Position numbers and translations under genes: made by a program
NCBI GenBank assembly: GCA_050011775.1
Contig: JBEKIL010000010.1
Location: 85,975-149,974 of the forward strand
From: CAVZMI01 sp050011775
Lineage (GTDB): Bacteria > Bacteroidota > Ignavibacteria > UBA10030 > CAVZMI01
Direction of reading: 5' to 3'
DNA length: 64,000 nt
Shown: in pieces, positions 19,437-27,941 of the stretch
Layout of the letters: each line of letters starts with the position of its first letter
Position numbering within the stretch: the stretch's first letter is position 1
The notes under the pieces: generated by a model
Database searches by the model: none
What the model saw: only the letters and a program-made list of their open reading frames with translations
Told to the model about the DNA's origin: nothing

Positions 19437-20675
19437 TTACTTTTGCAGTTGCAGCACCTCTGTACCGGCCAGCAATATCGCGCCAATACCATGGACATCA
19501 TTGAGCGGCGTCGGTCGTTGATAGTAAAATTGCAGATCCTCACTGACTCCGGTTCCGGTGCAAATACCTCCGATCTGTCCGTCCGGATGTATCTTCGAAA
19601 TCACTCCCTGCCATCCCTGCAGAGCGACCGAAATAAAACTCGCATCGATATACCCTTTATTGACGGCTCGTGCCGTCACATACGTGAACATCGCACTACA
19701 GGATGTTTCCAAAAATGAATCCGGTTTGTCGAGCAGTTGATGCCACAGGCCTTCGCTGCTTTGATACCGTGCGATCCCTTTGATGTGTCGTTGAAGAAGG
19801 AGGAGCAATGTATCACGCTGAGGATGATTGTTCGGCAATCGATCGAGTAAATCGATTTGTGCCAACAGTGCCCACCCATTCGCACGCCCCCAGTAGGCAA
19901 TACCCGGACGCTGGAGATCTGAATACCAGCAATGATGCATGAGTCCAAGCTCCCCGTCAAAAAGGTATTTATGGAGGTTGATAACCTGCCGGGCTGCATC
20001 GTCGAAATAGCGGCTTTCACCTGTCAATTCACCCATACGGGTCAGGAACGAGAGTCCCATGTACAGATCATCCGCCCAGAGTGTCCATTTTCGCGGGAAC
20101 GACCGTACAAGAGTACCATCCTCCATTCGATTTTGTGTTACTGATATATGTTCGGCAACCTGATCGATATATGCGCGATAGCGATCCTGCGGATCACGGC
20201 GGTACACTTCAATGACACTTGCACCCATAGCACCGCAGTCGTCCAATTCTTCCATAATGAACCGCTGCCCGAAAGGACAGTTCCACTTCCCTTCGCCTTT
20301 ATACTTTTTTTCAAAATATTTGTAGTGATCGAAGCTAAAAGCGATATTCCTGTACGAAAATTCGGCGTATGCCGGCTCCCGAAGTACATCGGCCAGTCTG
20401 ATCATCGCGATATTCAGAACGCCGTTCCAGTACCGCCAATCGTTATAGGGACTTTCCAGCCCTATCTGAATATCCGGCGATGCATCTTCGGGAGTGCTAT
20501 ATCGCTGTCCGCTCTTCTGATCTACAAACAGGAATGTCGCGTCCCTGAGGATCATCGAGGCAATGGTTCGGAGCCTTTCCTCGGTAGCTGACGAATCCTG
20601 TGTCATCACAGGCATGCCGCATGAAGAAAATACCGGAACTATGAGAAGGAGAACAGAGTATAAGATTCTATCCAT
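19437..20675 (-). CDS. GH105 unsaturated glucuronyl/galacturonyl hydrolase, lipoprotein
   Basis: A 412-residue (alpha/alpha)6 enzyme. The stretch WTLWADDLYMGLSFL with the catalytic Asp pair, AYWGRANGWALLAQ, FLETSCSAMFTYVTA and NDVHGIGAILLAGTE match the GH105 pattern (YteR relatives). These hydrate the 4,5-double bond left by polysaccharide lyases on rhamnogalacturonan or related uronides. A lipobox VFSSCG near residue 19 suggests a membrane-anchored lipoprotein. The ATG overlaps the stop of the GH97 gene by one base, so the two are translationally coupled. Its presence implies that a lyase-treated uronide polymer such as pectin is part of the diet; no classical pectate lyase is in this window. 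Confidence 0.88.
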   Translation of the reverse strand: MDRILYSVLLLIVPVFSSCGMPVMTQDSSATEERLRTIASMILRDATFLFVDQKSGQRYSTPEDASPDIQIGLESPYNDWRYWNGVLNIAMIRLADVLREPAYAEFSYRNIAFSFDHYKYFEKKYKGEGKWNCPFGQRFIMEELDDCGAMGASVIEVYRRDPQDRYRAYIDQVAEHISVTQNRMEDGTLVRSFPRKWTLWADDLYMGLSFLTRMGELTGESRYFDDAARQVINLHKYLFDGELGLMHHCWYSDLQRPGIAYWGRANGWALLAQIDLLDRLPNNHPQRDTLLLLLQRHIKGIARYQSSEGLWHQLLDKPDSFLETSCSAMFTYVTARAVNKGYIDASFISVALQGWQGVISKIHPDGQIGGICTGTGVSEDLQFYYQRPTPLNDVHGIGAILLAGTEVLQLQK

Positions 20676-22627
20676 TATTTTCCTGAAATACGGAAGACAA
20701 AACCATCATTCGGTCTCAGGGTAATTATCAGCGGTTGCGATAAATCGATATTATCATTCCTTATTTCAAAAGAACGATCATTTTTACCGCCGGTTATAAG
20801 CAGACTTGCCCCGGGATCTTTAATAAAACCAATATTCATCTCCAGTTTTTTTTCAATAGATTCGCCATTGATGCCGGCTATATACCAGACATTTTCTTTC
20901 CTCCGGGCGATAACTACGTATTTACCGGGGTACCCATCGATGAATTTTGACTCGTCCCATGCTACCGGAACATCTTTCAAAATCTGTCGTATTTCAGCCG
21001 GTACTTTAGCTATTCCTTCAGGCACTTCGGCAAAGTGCTGAACACCCGAAAAGAAAAGTACGGATAGAGCCAGCTCGAAACCATTTGTGGTTCTCCTACG
21101 AATGTTTGGCACCTCACTAAAACACACAGGAGTGAAATCCATCGGATCAAAAAGATTGCGTGTAAACGGAATTACCGTGCAATGACCGGCTTCCCTGTCG
21201 GCATTAAGCTGCTCAAAGGTCACATACTCAAATCCCCTGATCGCCTCCATCGAGACAAGATTTGGATAGGTGCGCTGCCATCCTCGTGGTATGGTAGAAC
21301 CATGGCAATTTACCATGAGTCCGTTTCGGGCTGCATCTTCGATAATATCCTGATAATAGACCATCATCGACTGGCCATCGGCACCAAAAAAATCGACCTT
21401 TATTCCTTTTACTCCAAGTCCTCTTAATTTTTTAAATTCGGCATCACGAAGTTCTTTCGTAAGCAATTTATCGCGCGGTGTATATGGTGTGGTGTTCCAA
21501 CTGCCGGCCGAATTGTACCAGGCAGTAATACCAACGCCCTTCGATGCTGCATAATTACAGAGTTCACCGAGTTTTTCATATCCGATTTTCCGGTCCCAGT
21601 CGGCATCAACCAGACAATACTCCCATCCCATCTCGGCGGCATAATCAACAAATCTTTTTTGCACATGAAAAACAGTCGAATCATCCTTAAATAATACCCA
21701 GCTCCAAGATGATCTGCCGGGCTTTACAAATGAAATATCCGAGAGTACAGATGGTTTCGCAAGATCTGTGCCCAGAGTGGATTCTACCAGAGTCCCGAGA
21801 TTGTTGGCGAGTGTAATGATTCGCCACGGCGTATACCAGGGCATTTTCGATTCGGGGTTAAGGGAACCTCCCGGAAAGACTTCAGCTTTTTGTGGAAATC
21901 CGATCCTAAAACCGGTGCTATCGTGAATTAACCTGCATGCGCAATAATTGCGATCCGGTGCGGTTTCAGCCAGCGCAATCCAGTAATTTCCCGATTTAAA
22001 TAATGCAGGAAATACCCATCCGGCTTCGTTATCGGGTAACTTCATGATATTAATATCATAAAAATAATACTCCTCATAACAGGGATTAACTGAATTCCAT
22101 CCCGACTTTGCTGCCGACATCGGTTGAATCCATGCATGTGTGTTGTCGTCAAAACTGAAGCGTGTGAGCTCGTCGCTTATCCTTTTAATTTCACCGTTTT
22201 TCCCCGGGAAATAGTACCGGAAAGCAACGCCATCATTTGAAACCTGAAAAATAATATCAAATTCTTCATCTTCCCTGTTCTTAAAATGGAAGACTTTTCT
22301 GTTTCCCCGATATGTACAATTAATTTTTTTCCCCGACAGGAGAGTGTATTGATCTTCAATTTCCTCTGTCGATGAAACCGATACCAAGCGGAGGTTTTTT
22401 GAAAAATCACCATCGTCCCTGATCAGACCCAGACGATTATTTTTCATAACGGGGTTTTCTGAAAACAAAACGTTGAATTCAGGTGTCCCCCGATCGTTCA
22501 AATTCAGCTCAACGCTGACAAAGCCATTAGGACTATCAATACGATTTTCTTTACTGTAACAGCAAGCGACATTTATTAAAATCAGCAATCCGACTACAAA
22601 AGCTCTATTCAATATTTGTGATTTCAT
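20675..22627 (-). CDS. GH97 family retaining alpha-glycosidase
   Basis: A 650-residue GH97 enzyme with the usual N-terminal beta-super-sandwich, (beta/alpha)8 barrel and C-terminal beta domain. Asp412 in VKGIKVDFFG corresponds to the nucleophile position of the retaining GH97 clade (alpha-galactosidase / beta-L-arabinopyranosidase type); inverting SusB-type alpha-glucosidases lack it. A lipobox-like LINVAC near residue 21 suggests lipoprotein export. It starts 8 bp after the UroD-family gene and overlaps GH105 by one base, so it links the methyl-transfer and glycan genes in a single transcript. Removal of alpha-galactose or beta-L-arabinopyranose decorations is the likely role. Confidence 0.87.
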   Translation of the reverse strand: MKSQILNRAFVVGLLILINVACCYSKENRIDSPNGFVSVELNLNDRGTPEFNVLFSENPVMKNNRLGLIRDDGDFSKNLRLVSVSSTEEIEDQYTLLSGKKINCTYRGNRKVFHFKNREDEEFDIIFQVSNDGVAFRYYFPGKNGEIKRISDELTRFSFDDNTHAWIQPMSAAKSGWNSVNPCYEEYYFYDINIMKLPDNEAGWVFPALFKSGNYWIALAETAPDRNYCACRLIHDSTGFRIGFPQKAEVFPGGSLNPESKMPWYTPWRIITLANNLGTLVESTLGTDLAKPSVLSDISFVKPGRSSWSWVLFKDDSTVFHVQKRFVDYAAEMGWEYCLVDADWDRKIGYEKLGELCNYAASKGVGITAWYNSAGSWNTTPYTPRDKLLTKELRDAEFKKLRGLGVKGIKVDFFGADGQSMMVYYQDIIEDAARNGLMVNCHGSTIPRGWQRTYPNLVSMEAIRGFEYVTFEQLNADREAGHCTVIPFTRNLFDPMDFTPVCFSEVPNIRRRTTNGFELALSVLFFSGVQHFAEVPEGIAKVPAEIRQILKDVPVAWDESKFIDGYPGKYVVIARRKENVWYIAGINGESIEKKLEMNIGFIKDPGASLLITGGKNDRSFEIRNDNIDLSQPLIITLRPNDGFVFRISGK

Positions 22628-22635
22628 ATGCCCGA

Positions 22636-23661
22636 TTATTTTCTGGTCGCATTAATGAAAGCCGTAATGCTTTCAGTACTTACACCCGGCGGCATACCGC
22701 CACCGCATGAAAAAATAACTTTTGATTTATCCTTCAGAGAATCAACCAGATCCACAGTTGTCTTTGTTATTTTGGCGATATCACCGCTCGCGAGAACATC
22801 TCTCGGAGGAATGTTCCCGATTAATGTTACTTCGTTCTGTGTCAATTGTTTTACTTCATTTAGTGTAACATCAAAACCCATGTTAAACATGTTAACGCCA
22901 ATCTCAGGGAGATACGGTGCAGATACTTTGCAGGGTGCGTCGTTATGTAATAATTTTAGAGAAACGTTAGCATCAAATAATTCCTTAAAAAATGGCAGAC
23001 CGAATGTGCAAAATTCCGTTTCCCCTAAAAAACCGATGATATCATCAAGCAAAAAAATACCATCGATAGAAGGAAATGTCTCCATTTGCAGATGCAACCA
23101 GTCCTTAAGAAAAGCGGTAATTTTTTTCAAGAGCTCTTCGGTTTTTTCCGGCTGCATCATCATGGTCGTTAAAAATTCTGTCGAACCCATCAGGAAGCTG
23201 GCAACATTCAAGGGTCCGCGGGCAACGGCAAAGCGAATCTTGTGACCCGCTTTTTCGATTTTTGATTGCGCAAGTTTCAATCGATTCAGCACAAACGGCA
23301 ACAGACCGTCCGTTCTGGGATTCGGCAAAGGCAATGAATCGATCCCATCAACTGATTGGATTAATTTATGTGGATGGGGGAACTCGTTCGATGGAAACGT
23401 GCACCGGACCCCGAAAGCCGACGGTTCCGTGCACATACCAAATTCCGACCAGAATCCGGGTAAAAAAATTACATCCGGAAACTTGGTAAGCACCTTCATA
23501 TTTGCATCAAACCATAATTCATCATTCGAAAAATAATCAAGTATCCTGATCCCGCACCAGTTCGGCAACCATGGAGAATCAATAATAAAGCCGACCGGAA
23601 AAGGATTTAAAATTTCACCTTTAATTACGCTCTTCAATATTTCCCACTGTCGATCTGTCAT
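22636..23661 (-). CDS. UroD-family methyltransferase (MtaA/MtbA/MtvB-like)
   Basis: A 341-residue protein of the uroporphyrinogen decarboxylase fold without heme-pathway context. In the methylcobamide:thiol methyltransferases of this fold, zinc is bound by His-x-Cys and a distant Cys about 75-80 residues later. Here the site reads His239-Asn-Asp241...Cys244 and Cys319 in IFSCGGGMPPG, so His and the distal Cys are kept but the middle Cys is replaced. This resembles the branch that includes corrinoid O-demethylases rather than coenzyme M methyltransferases. It sits directly after the corrinoid/MetH-like genes and before GH97. It may be a second methyl-donor enzyme for a methoxylated compound, or a methyl-acceptor enzyme; sequence alone does not decide. 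Confidence 0.75.
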   Translation of the reverse strand: MTDRQWEILKSVIKGEILNPFPVGFIIDSPWLPNWCGIRILDYFSNDELWFDANMKVLTKFPDVIFLPGFWSEFGMCTEPSAFGVRCTFPSNEFPHPHKLIQSVDGIDSLPLPNPRTDGLLPFVLNRLKLAQSKIEKAGHKIRFAVARGPLNVASFLMGSTEFLTTMMMQPEKTEELLKKITAFLKDWLHLQMETFPSIDGIFLLDDIIGFLGETEFCTFGLPFFKELFDANVSLKLLHNDAPCKVSAPYLPEIGVNMFNMGFDVTLNEVKQLTQNEVTLIGNIPPRDVLASGDIAKITKTTVDLVDSLKDKSKVIFSCGGGMPPGVSTESITAFINATRK

Positions 23662-23695
23662 TCTATTTGTTCTTTCACTATAATTCGATATGAAT

Positions 23696-24448
23696 TTATT
23701 TATGAACGGTACGCTGATTTCGCGCCAAAAGGAATGACCGATAAGTGCAGTCTTTTATTCCACATCGATCGCATATGTAGTCTACACGCCTGACTGTTGC
23801 ACCGATTCCGATAATACCACTGATAGATTTAATCGGCACCATCATAGCGGATTCCGTTAATTTTATGCCGCAAAAATTTGCCGGGAGAAATGAAAAGAGC
23901 AAATGTTGTTCGGATACGGACCAGTCACAATATCCCGGGCTGTATCTATTGGTGACGCTCATCCCATGTACCCGCATTTGTTGCTCTATACGATCATGCA
24001 ATATATCAGTCGCCCTTTCTACTACCTCCGACGCAATTGTATCAACTATATGACTTGCGACAGTATCACCATTCTGCATAAGTTGTCTGGCCCATGTTTC
24101 CATTTTTGGTCCGATGGTACAGACAAATAACGCCGCCTTTTCGGATTTCCTGAGCTGACCGGTAACGATCTTTTGCATCTTGAAAAACTTGTCTCCGACA
24201 TATAGACCGTCATACCGGTCAACAGGCTTTTTGACATCGACGATCCGGTATCCGGCACTTATTTCACAACGTCCCGATAACTGCGATAGAATATCATCTA
24301 TCATTTCTTCAAAATGCGATGGAATTTTATCTTCGGAATATCCAAGTGAAAACTCAATCTCATTTTTGCTTACTGTAACATCGTTGAAGTCTATTGGGAC
24401 TTCAACAATCTCATCTGGTCGTTCGGCTTGAGGCATAATAATATTCAT
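23696..24448 (-). CDS. MetH-type corrinoid reactivation protein
   Basis: A 250-residue stand-alone homologue of the activation domain of cobalamin-dependent methionine synthase. That domain binds S-adenosylmethionine and reductively remethylates an oxidised cob(II) centre. The AdoMet-binding signature is seen as RYSPGYCDWSVSE (Arg168 to Tyr173 region), followed by the PIKSISGIIGIG segment equivalent to the C-terminal core. A tail CDRCGIKDC forms a CxxCx4C cluster not found in the MetH domain proper. The ATG at 24448 overlaps the stop of the homocysteine methyltransferase gene (TGATG), so the two are translationally coupled. It should maintain the corrinoid protein encoded two genes upstream. 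Confidence 0.85.
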   Translation of the reverse strand: MNIIMPQAERPDEIVEVPIDFNDVTVSKNEIEFSLGYSEDKIPSHFEEMIDDILSQLSGRCEISAGYRIVDVKKPVDRYDGLYVGDKFFKMQKIVTGQLRKSEKAALFVCTIGPKMETWARQLMQNGDTVASHIVDTIASEVVERATDILHDRIEQQMRVHGMSVTNRYSPGYCDWSVSEQHLLFSFLPANFCGIKLTESAMMVPIKSISGIIGIGATVRRVDYICDRCGIKDCTYRSFLLARNQRTVHK

Positions 24449-25332
24449 CAGTACTTTTTTATTTCGTTCGCCAGCGCCCGGATATGAGCCGGCGTTGTAC
24501 CGCAACAACCGCCGATTATATTGGCTCCGCTTTTTATCAGGTCTCGAACTTTTGCCGCCATCATTTCCGGTGTTTCCGGAAAGACCGTTTTACCATCTCT
24601 GAGCGCGGGTTTTCCGGCATTGGCATGAACAAGCACCGGTGTTGACCGATCCACTTTTCTGATTTCATTAACAATATCAATCATCTGGTCAAATCCATTG
24701 CCACAGTTGGTGCCAATAACCACAGCCCCCGCTTCCTTAACAGCATGCACCATTTCAGCGGGAGAAACGCCCATCATGGTGCGATATTCACCCGCGACGG
24801 TTCTCTCGAATGTAAATGTGCAGACAACTTCAAGTTTAGTGGCTTCTCTGGCTGCGCGTATAGCCAGGCACGCTTCATCAATTGCAGACATGGTCTCAAC
24901 GCATATTGCATCCACCCCGCCTTTTTTCAGCGATTCAGCCTGTATAAAAAATCCATCATACAATTCCTGTTCAGAAACCTGCCCCACTATCAACACTGCA
25001 CCGGTCGGGCCGATGGAGCCAAGTACAAGATGGCTTTCTCCTGCCGCATCTCTCGAGATTGCCGCGGCGACTTCGTTAAGCTCTTCAGCCCGATTTTTTA
25101 GGCCATAATGTTCAAGTTTCAACGGACTGCCGCCAAAACTGTTTGTCAGGATCATATCAGCGCCTGCATCGATATAACTTTTTGCAATTGCGAAGACATC
25201 GTCACGATGCGTGATATTCCATAACTCCGGACATTCTCCAGGCGGCAACCCGCGTTGATGCAGGAAAGTACCCCATGCCCCGTCAGAGACCAGAATTTTT
25301 CCATTTTTGAGTGCTGCGAGTAGAGATCTCAT
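24448..25332 (-). CDS. Stand-alone homocysteine S-methyltransferase (MetH N-terminal module)
   Basis: A 294-residue (beta/alpha)8 protein equal to the homocysteine-binding module of MetH. The zinc-thiolate ligands are Cys210 in VIGTNCGNG and Cys276/Cys277 in GGCCGTTPAHI. It would transfer a methyl group from a methyl-corrinoid protein to homocysteine to form methionine. The pterin-binding domain that follows in normal MetH is absent from the protein and from the neighbourhood. The corrinoid protein lies 17 bp upstream and the reactivation protein overlaps downstream, so MetH is effectively split into three genes without its folate module. The methyl donor must come from another enzyme, with MtaB and the UroD-family protein as candidates. 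Confidence 0.87.
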   Translation of the reverse strand: MRSLLAALKNGKILVSDGAWGTFLHQRGLPPGECPELWNITHRDDVFAIAKSYIDAGADMILTNSFGGSPLKLEHYGLKNRAEELNEVAAAISRDAAGESHLVLGSIGPTGAVLIVGQVSEQELYDGFFIQAESLKKGGVDAICVETMSAIDEACLAIRAAREATKLEVVCTFTFERTVAGEYRTMMGVSPAEMVHAVKEAGAVVIGTNCGNGFDQMIDIVNEIRKVDRSTPVLVHANAGKPALRDGKTVFPETPEMMAAKVRDLIKSGANIIGGCCGTTPAHIRALANEIKKY

Positions 25333-25349
25333 TTTTATATTATAATGAT

Positions 25350-26021
25350 TTATCCGGGAACATTAACTTCATCAAGAAATGCAACTGCACCCTGCGGATT
25401 GGGCGAATATCCATTTGCACCCATTTTCAAGGCGGCTTCCATAGTAACGGGTGCGCCCCCAACGATAACTTTTATTGTAGGAAATTGAGCCCTGATTTCT
25501 TCAACTGTTTTCGACATGTTCGCCATGGTCGTCGTCAACAGGGCGCTCAGGCCGACTGCACAACCGGGATTTACTTTTATGGCCTCAATGAATTTTGTCG
25601 GTTTAACATCGACGCCCAGATCGATGACTTCCCAGCCATTGCCTTCTACAACCATCGCCACAAGATTCTTTCCGATGTCATGCAGGTCGCCTGCAACGGT
25701 GCCGATTATGAATTTCCCTTTCGCTTTAACACTGCCCGATTGGAAAAACGGTTTAAGGTGGGCCATCACTGCCTTCATGGCTTTGGCGGCCATCAACAGC
25801 TCCGGGACAAATACTTCATTCCTACTGAATTTTGCTCCAATTCGCTTCATCCCATCGTTACATGCCTGCAGGATTAAATCAGGACCGACAGCTGCATCCA
25901 ATGCCTGACGTGTCAACTCATCGGCACCGTCCAGACCTTTCATGTCGCTTGGATAAGGCGATGTTTTATTGATTTTTCCACGTTCAACACATTGGCCAAT
26001 TTTTTCAACCAAATCATCCAT
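25350..26021 (-). CDS. Corrinoid (cobalamin-binding) methyltransferase protein, MtaC/MtbC-type
   Basis: A 223-residue protein with the helical cap domain (about 1-95) and the Rossmann-type B12-binding domain (about 103-220). The base-off/His-on motif is Asp112-x-His114-xx-Gly117 in VAGDLHDIGKN. The supporting SxL at 159-161 and GG at 188-189 are present. Such proteins shuttle a methyl group between two methyltransferases (MtaC, MtbC, MtvC, the MetH core). It is the first of four tightly packed methyl-transfer genes and lies 86 bp after GH30. It is the only corrinoid carrier in the window, so it should serve MtaB, the homocysteine enzyme and perhaps the UroD-family enzyme. Confidence 0.92.
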   Translation of the reverse strand: MDDLVEKIGQCVERGKINKTSPYPSDMKGLDGADELTRQALDAAVGPDLILQACNDGMKRIGAKFSRNEVFVPELLMAAKAMKAVMAHLKPFFQSGSVKAKGKFIIGTVAGDLHDIGKNLVAMVVEGNGWEVIDLGVDVKPTKFIEAIKVNPGCAVGLSALLTTTMANMSKTVEEIRAQFPTIKVIVGGAPVTMEAALKMGANGYSPNPQGAVAFLDEVNVPG

Positions 26022-26107
26022 TGATAGACCCTCAAATATTTTTTTTATTTAAAAACATTTTCCCGATTGCTATCGTAACTCACTTTTCCAAAATATTGGT
26101 CGCATTC

Positions 26108-27766
26108 CTATTTTATTAGAATCATCTTTTTCGTTTGAATGAAGTTTCCGGCCTTTAGCTGGTATAAATAGACTCCTGAATTCAAATTATTCGCTTCAAA
26201 ATGAACCGTATGCCTTCCAGCCGGCATTTTTTCATTCACCAATGTCGCTACCTCACGTCCTAACACATCATATACTTTTATCTGAACATAACTTTGCGAC
26301 GTTATCGAATAATCGATATCCGTCACAGGATTAAATGGATTCGGATAATTCTGGTACAATGAGAATTCTGCAGGTTTGTACGGCGCCTCTTTCACCTTAT
26401 TTGTCGATGTACCTGCAAATGCCATTGTACTAATCGTGCGGGCGGGAAATTCTGTCGCTGCTTTGCCATCATAACTACCATTTATCGTTACACCCTGTTC
26501 TGTGTCGGAAGTACGTACAATTATTCCGTCGATAACGTTGAAATCCTGAATATCAACGGCCATCGTTCTGGGCAACCTGGCAATATTCAGAATCACGACA
26601 GTCAGATAATCTCCGTCCGGACTGATGAAAGCGGACATTCGAAGACTATCCACATCTACCTCCGTCGTTACTCTTTTCCATCCGGCATCAATATATTTTG
26701 AATACTGTCTTAATCCATAGTAATAGTTGGTTAAAACATACCCCCCTGGTGTAGTCCACCCTGACTGGTTCCAAGGGTTTTCCAGGCCGATCATCGCTGT
26801 CCCGGCGCCCATATCCCAGGTCAATTCCCAATATAAATATGCTGAAACATTACCATACACCAGACAGTTGTGTATCAACCAGACCGTATTAAACCAACCG
26901 CCCCTGTCGTATTCTGTCTGAAAGATCGGTTTTCCCGGATAACTCGCCGCTATCCCCGAAAGATTCGGGATGAATAGGTCCGGATTATGATTGTCATTTT
27001 TATTGTCAGATTCTCCGTGATACAAATGATATGCATATGCATCCATATGGGCATGATTGAATTGGTTGGCATAATTCTGAAAATGATTATATCCGATTCC
27101 AAGAACTTCGGGACCCATGATTTTCGGAGGCGACGACATTTGCTGAAGAGCAAAATAGACGGTATCGAGCGCACGATTATATCCGGCATTTGTAGAATTC
27201 TCTAGACCATCAAAGAGGCATGATGCCCACGACGCGGTCCAATCGGGTTCATTTTGTATGCCGATATAATCCGGTATGACCCCCTCAGCCGCATACGCGT
27301 TCAGGGCATCTACCCAATACTGTGCAAAGGCACCATAGACATATTTGCCGTTTTCCTTAATCAAGGTTCCGCCATTTTCAGGAACCCCATTACTCTTTAA
27401 ATTTCCCGGCGGCGACCAGGAAGAGAGCATGACTAGAGGAGGGACCAATGCAATTGCATTCATCTGCTCGACGATCTGTTTTGCGTCCGGATCAAAATCA
27501 CCCCCTGAACCCCGATAGACATTCTGAAGCCTGATAATGTCCAATCCGAGATCGTTACAGACCAAATCATAAATATCTACTCTATTCGGATGATTTGTGA
27601 GCCAGTTTACATAGAAGGCTACCGAAGCTCCAAAGCCTTCCATTGTCTGATGGGTCTCGCTTACCTTCACTCTTCCATCTGCTGCAATAAGATCCATTCG
27701 ATTGAAGATCGGTAGGCAAATCAGAAGAGCGATCATCAATCCATTTTTCTTGATAAATTGTGCCAT
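26108..27766 (-). CDS. Secreted GH30 endo-xylanase-type enzyme with T9SS sorting domain
   Basis: A 552-residue enzyme with a signal peptide, a GH30 (beta/alpha)8 domain with its beta side domain (to about 455), and a type IX sorting domain (YQNYPNPFNPVTDIDYSI). Acid/base Glu173 is in IGIQNEPDW and nucleophile Glu285 is in IFQTEYDRGGW. The overall pattern, including QYSKYIDAGWKRV, is closest to the subfamily 8 glucuronoxylanases, which cut next to 4-O-methylglucuronic acid branches. However, I could not find the arginine-containing loop that reads the glucuronate in those enzymes, so specificity is uncertain. It begins the array that contains the corrinoid genes, and GH115 is the next gene upstream. 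Confidence 0.87.
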   Translation of the reverse strand: MAQFIKKNGLMIALLICLPIFNRMDLIAADGRVKVSETHQTMEGFGASVAFYVNWLTNHPNRVDIYDLVCNDLGLDIIRLQNVYRGSGGDFDPDAKQIVEQMNAIALVPPLVMLSSWSPPGNLKSNGVPENGGTLIKENGKYVYGAFAQYWVDALNAYAAEGVIPDYIGIQNEPDWTASWASCLFDGLENSTNAGYNRALDTVYFALQQMSSPPKIMGPEVLGIGYNHFQNYANQFNHAHMDAYAYHLYHGESDNKNDNHNPDLFIPNLSGIAASYPGKPIFQTEYDRGGWFNTVWLIHNCLVYGNVSAYLYWELTWDMGAGTAMIGLENPWNQSGWTTPGGYVLTNYYYGLRQYSKYIDAGWKRVTTEVDVDSLRMSAFISPDGDYLTVVILNIARLPRTMAVDIQDFNVIDGIIVRTSDTEQGVTINGSYDGKAATEFPARTISTMAFAGTSTNKVKEAPYKPAEFSLYQNYPNPFNPVTDIDYSITSQSYVQIKVYDVLGREVATLVNEKMPAGRHTVHFEANNLNSGVYLYQLKAGNFIQTKKMILIK

Positions 27767-27941
27767 GTTTAATTTCCCTATCCTTTCGCTTCTATGTATT
27801 TCTCATATTATTATTTGACGATGCAATATCCTTAAAAGTATATTTATTTGTGTTCATTGTACAACATTTTCTTCGTACTATTTGTACACTTCGTCATCCC
27901 CCTGATACTCGAACCAATCGTAATACGCCGTATTACTACAT

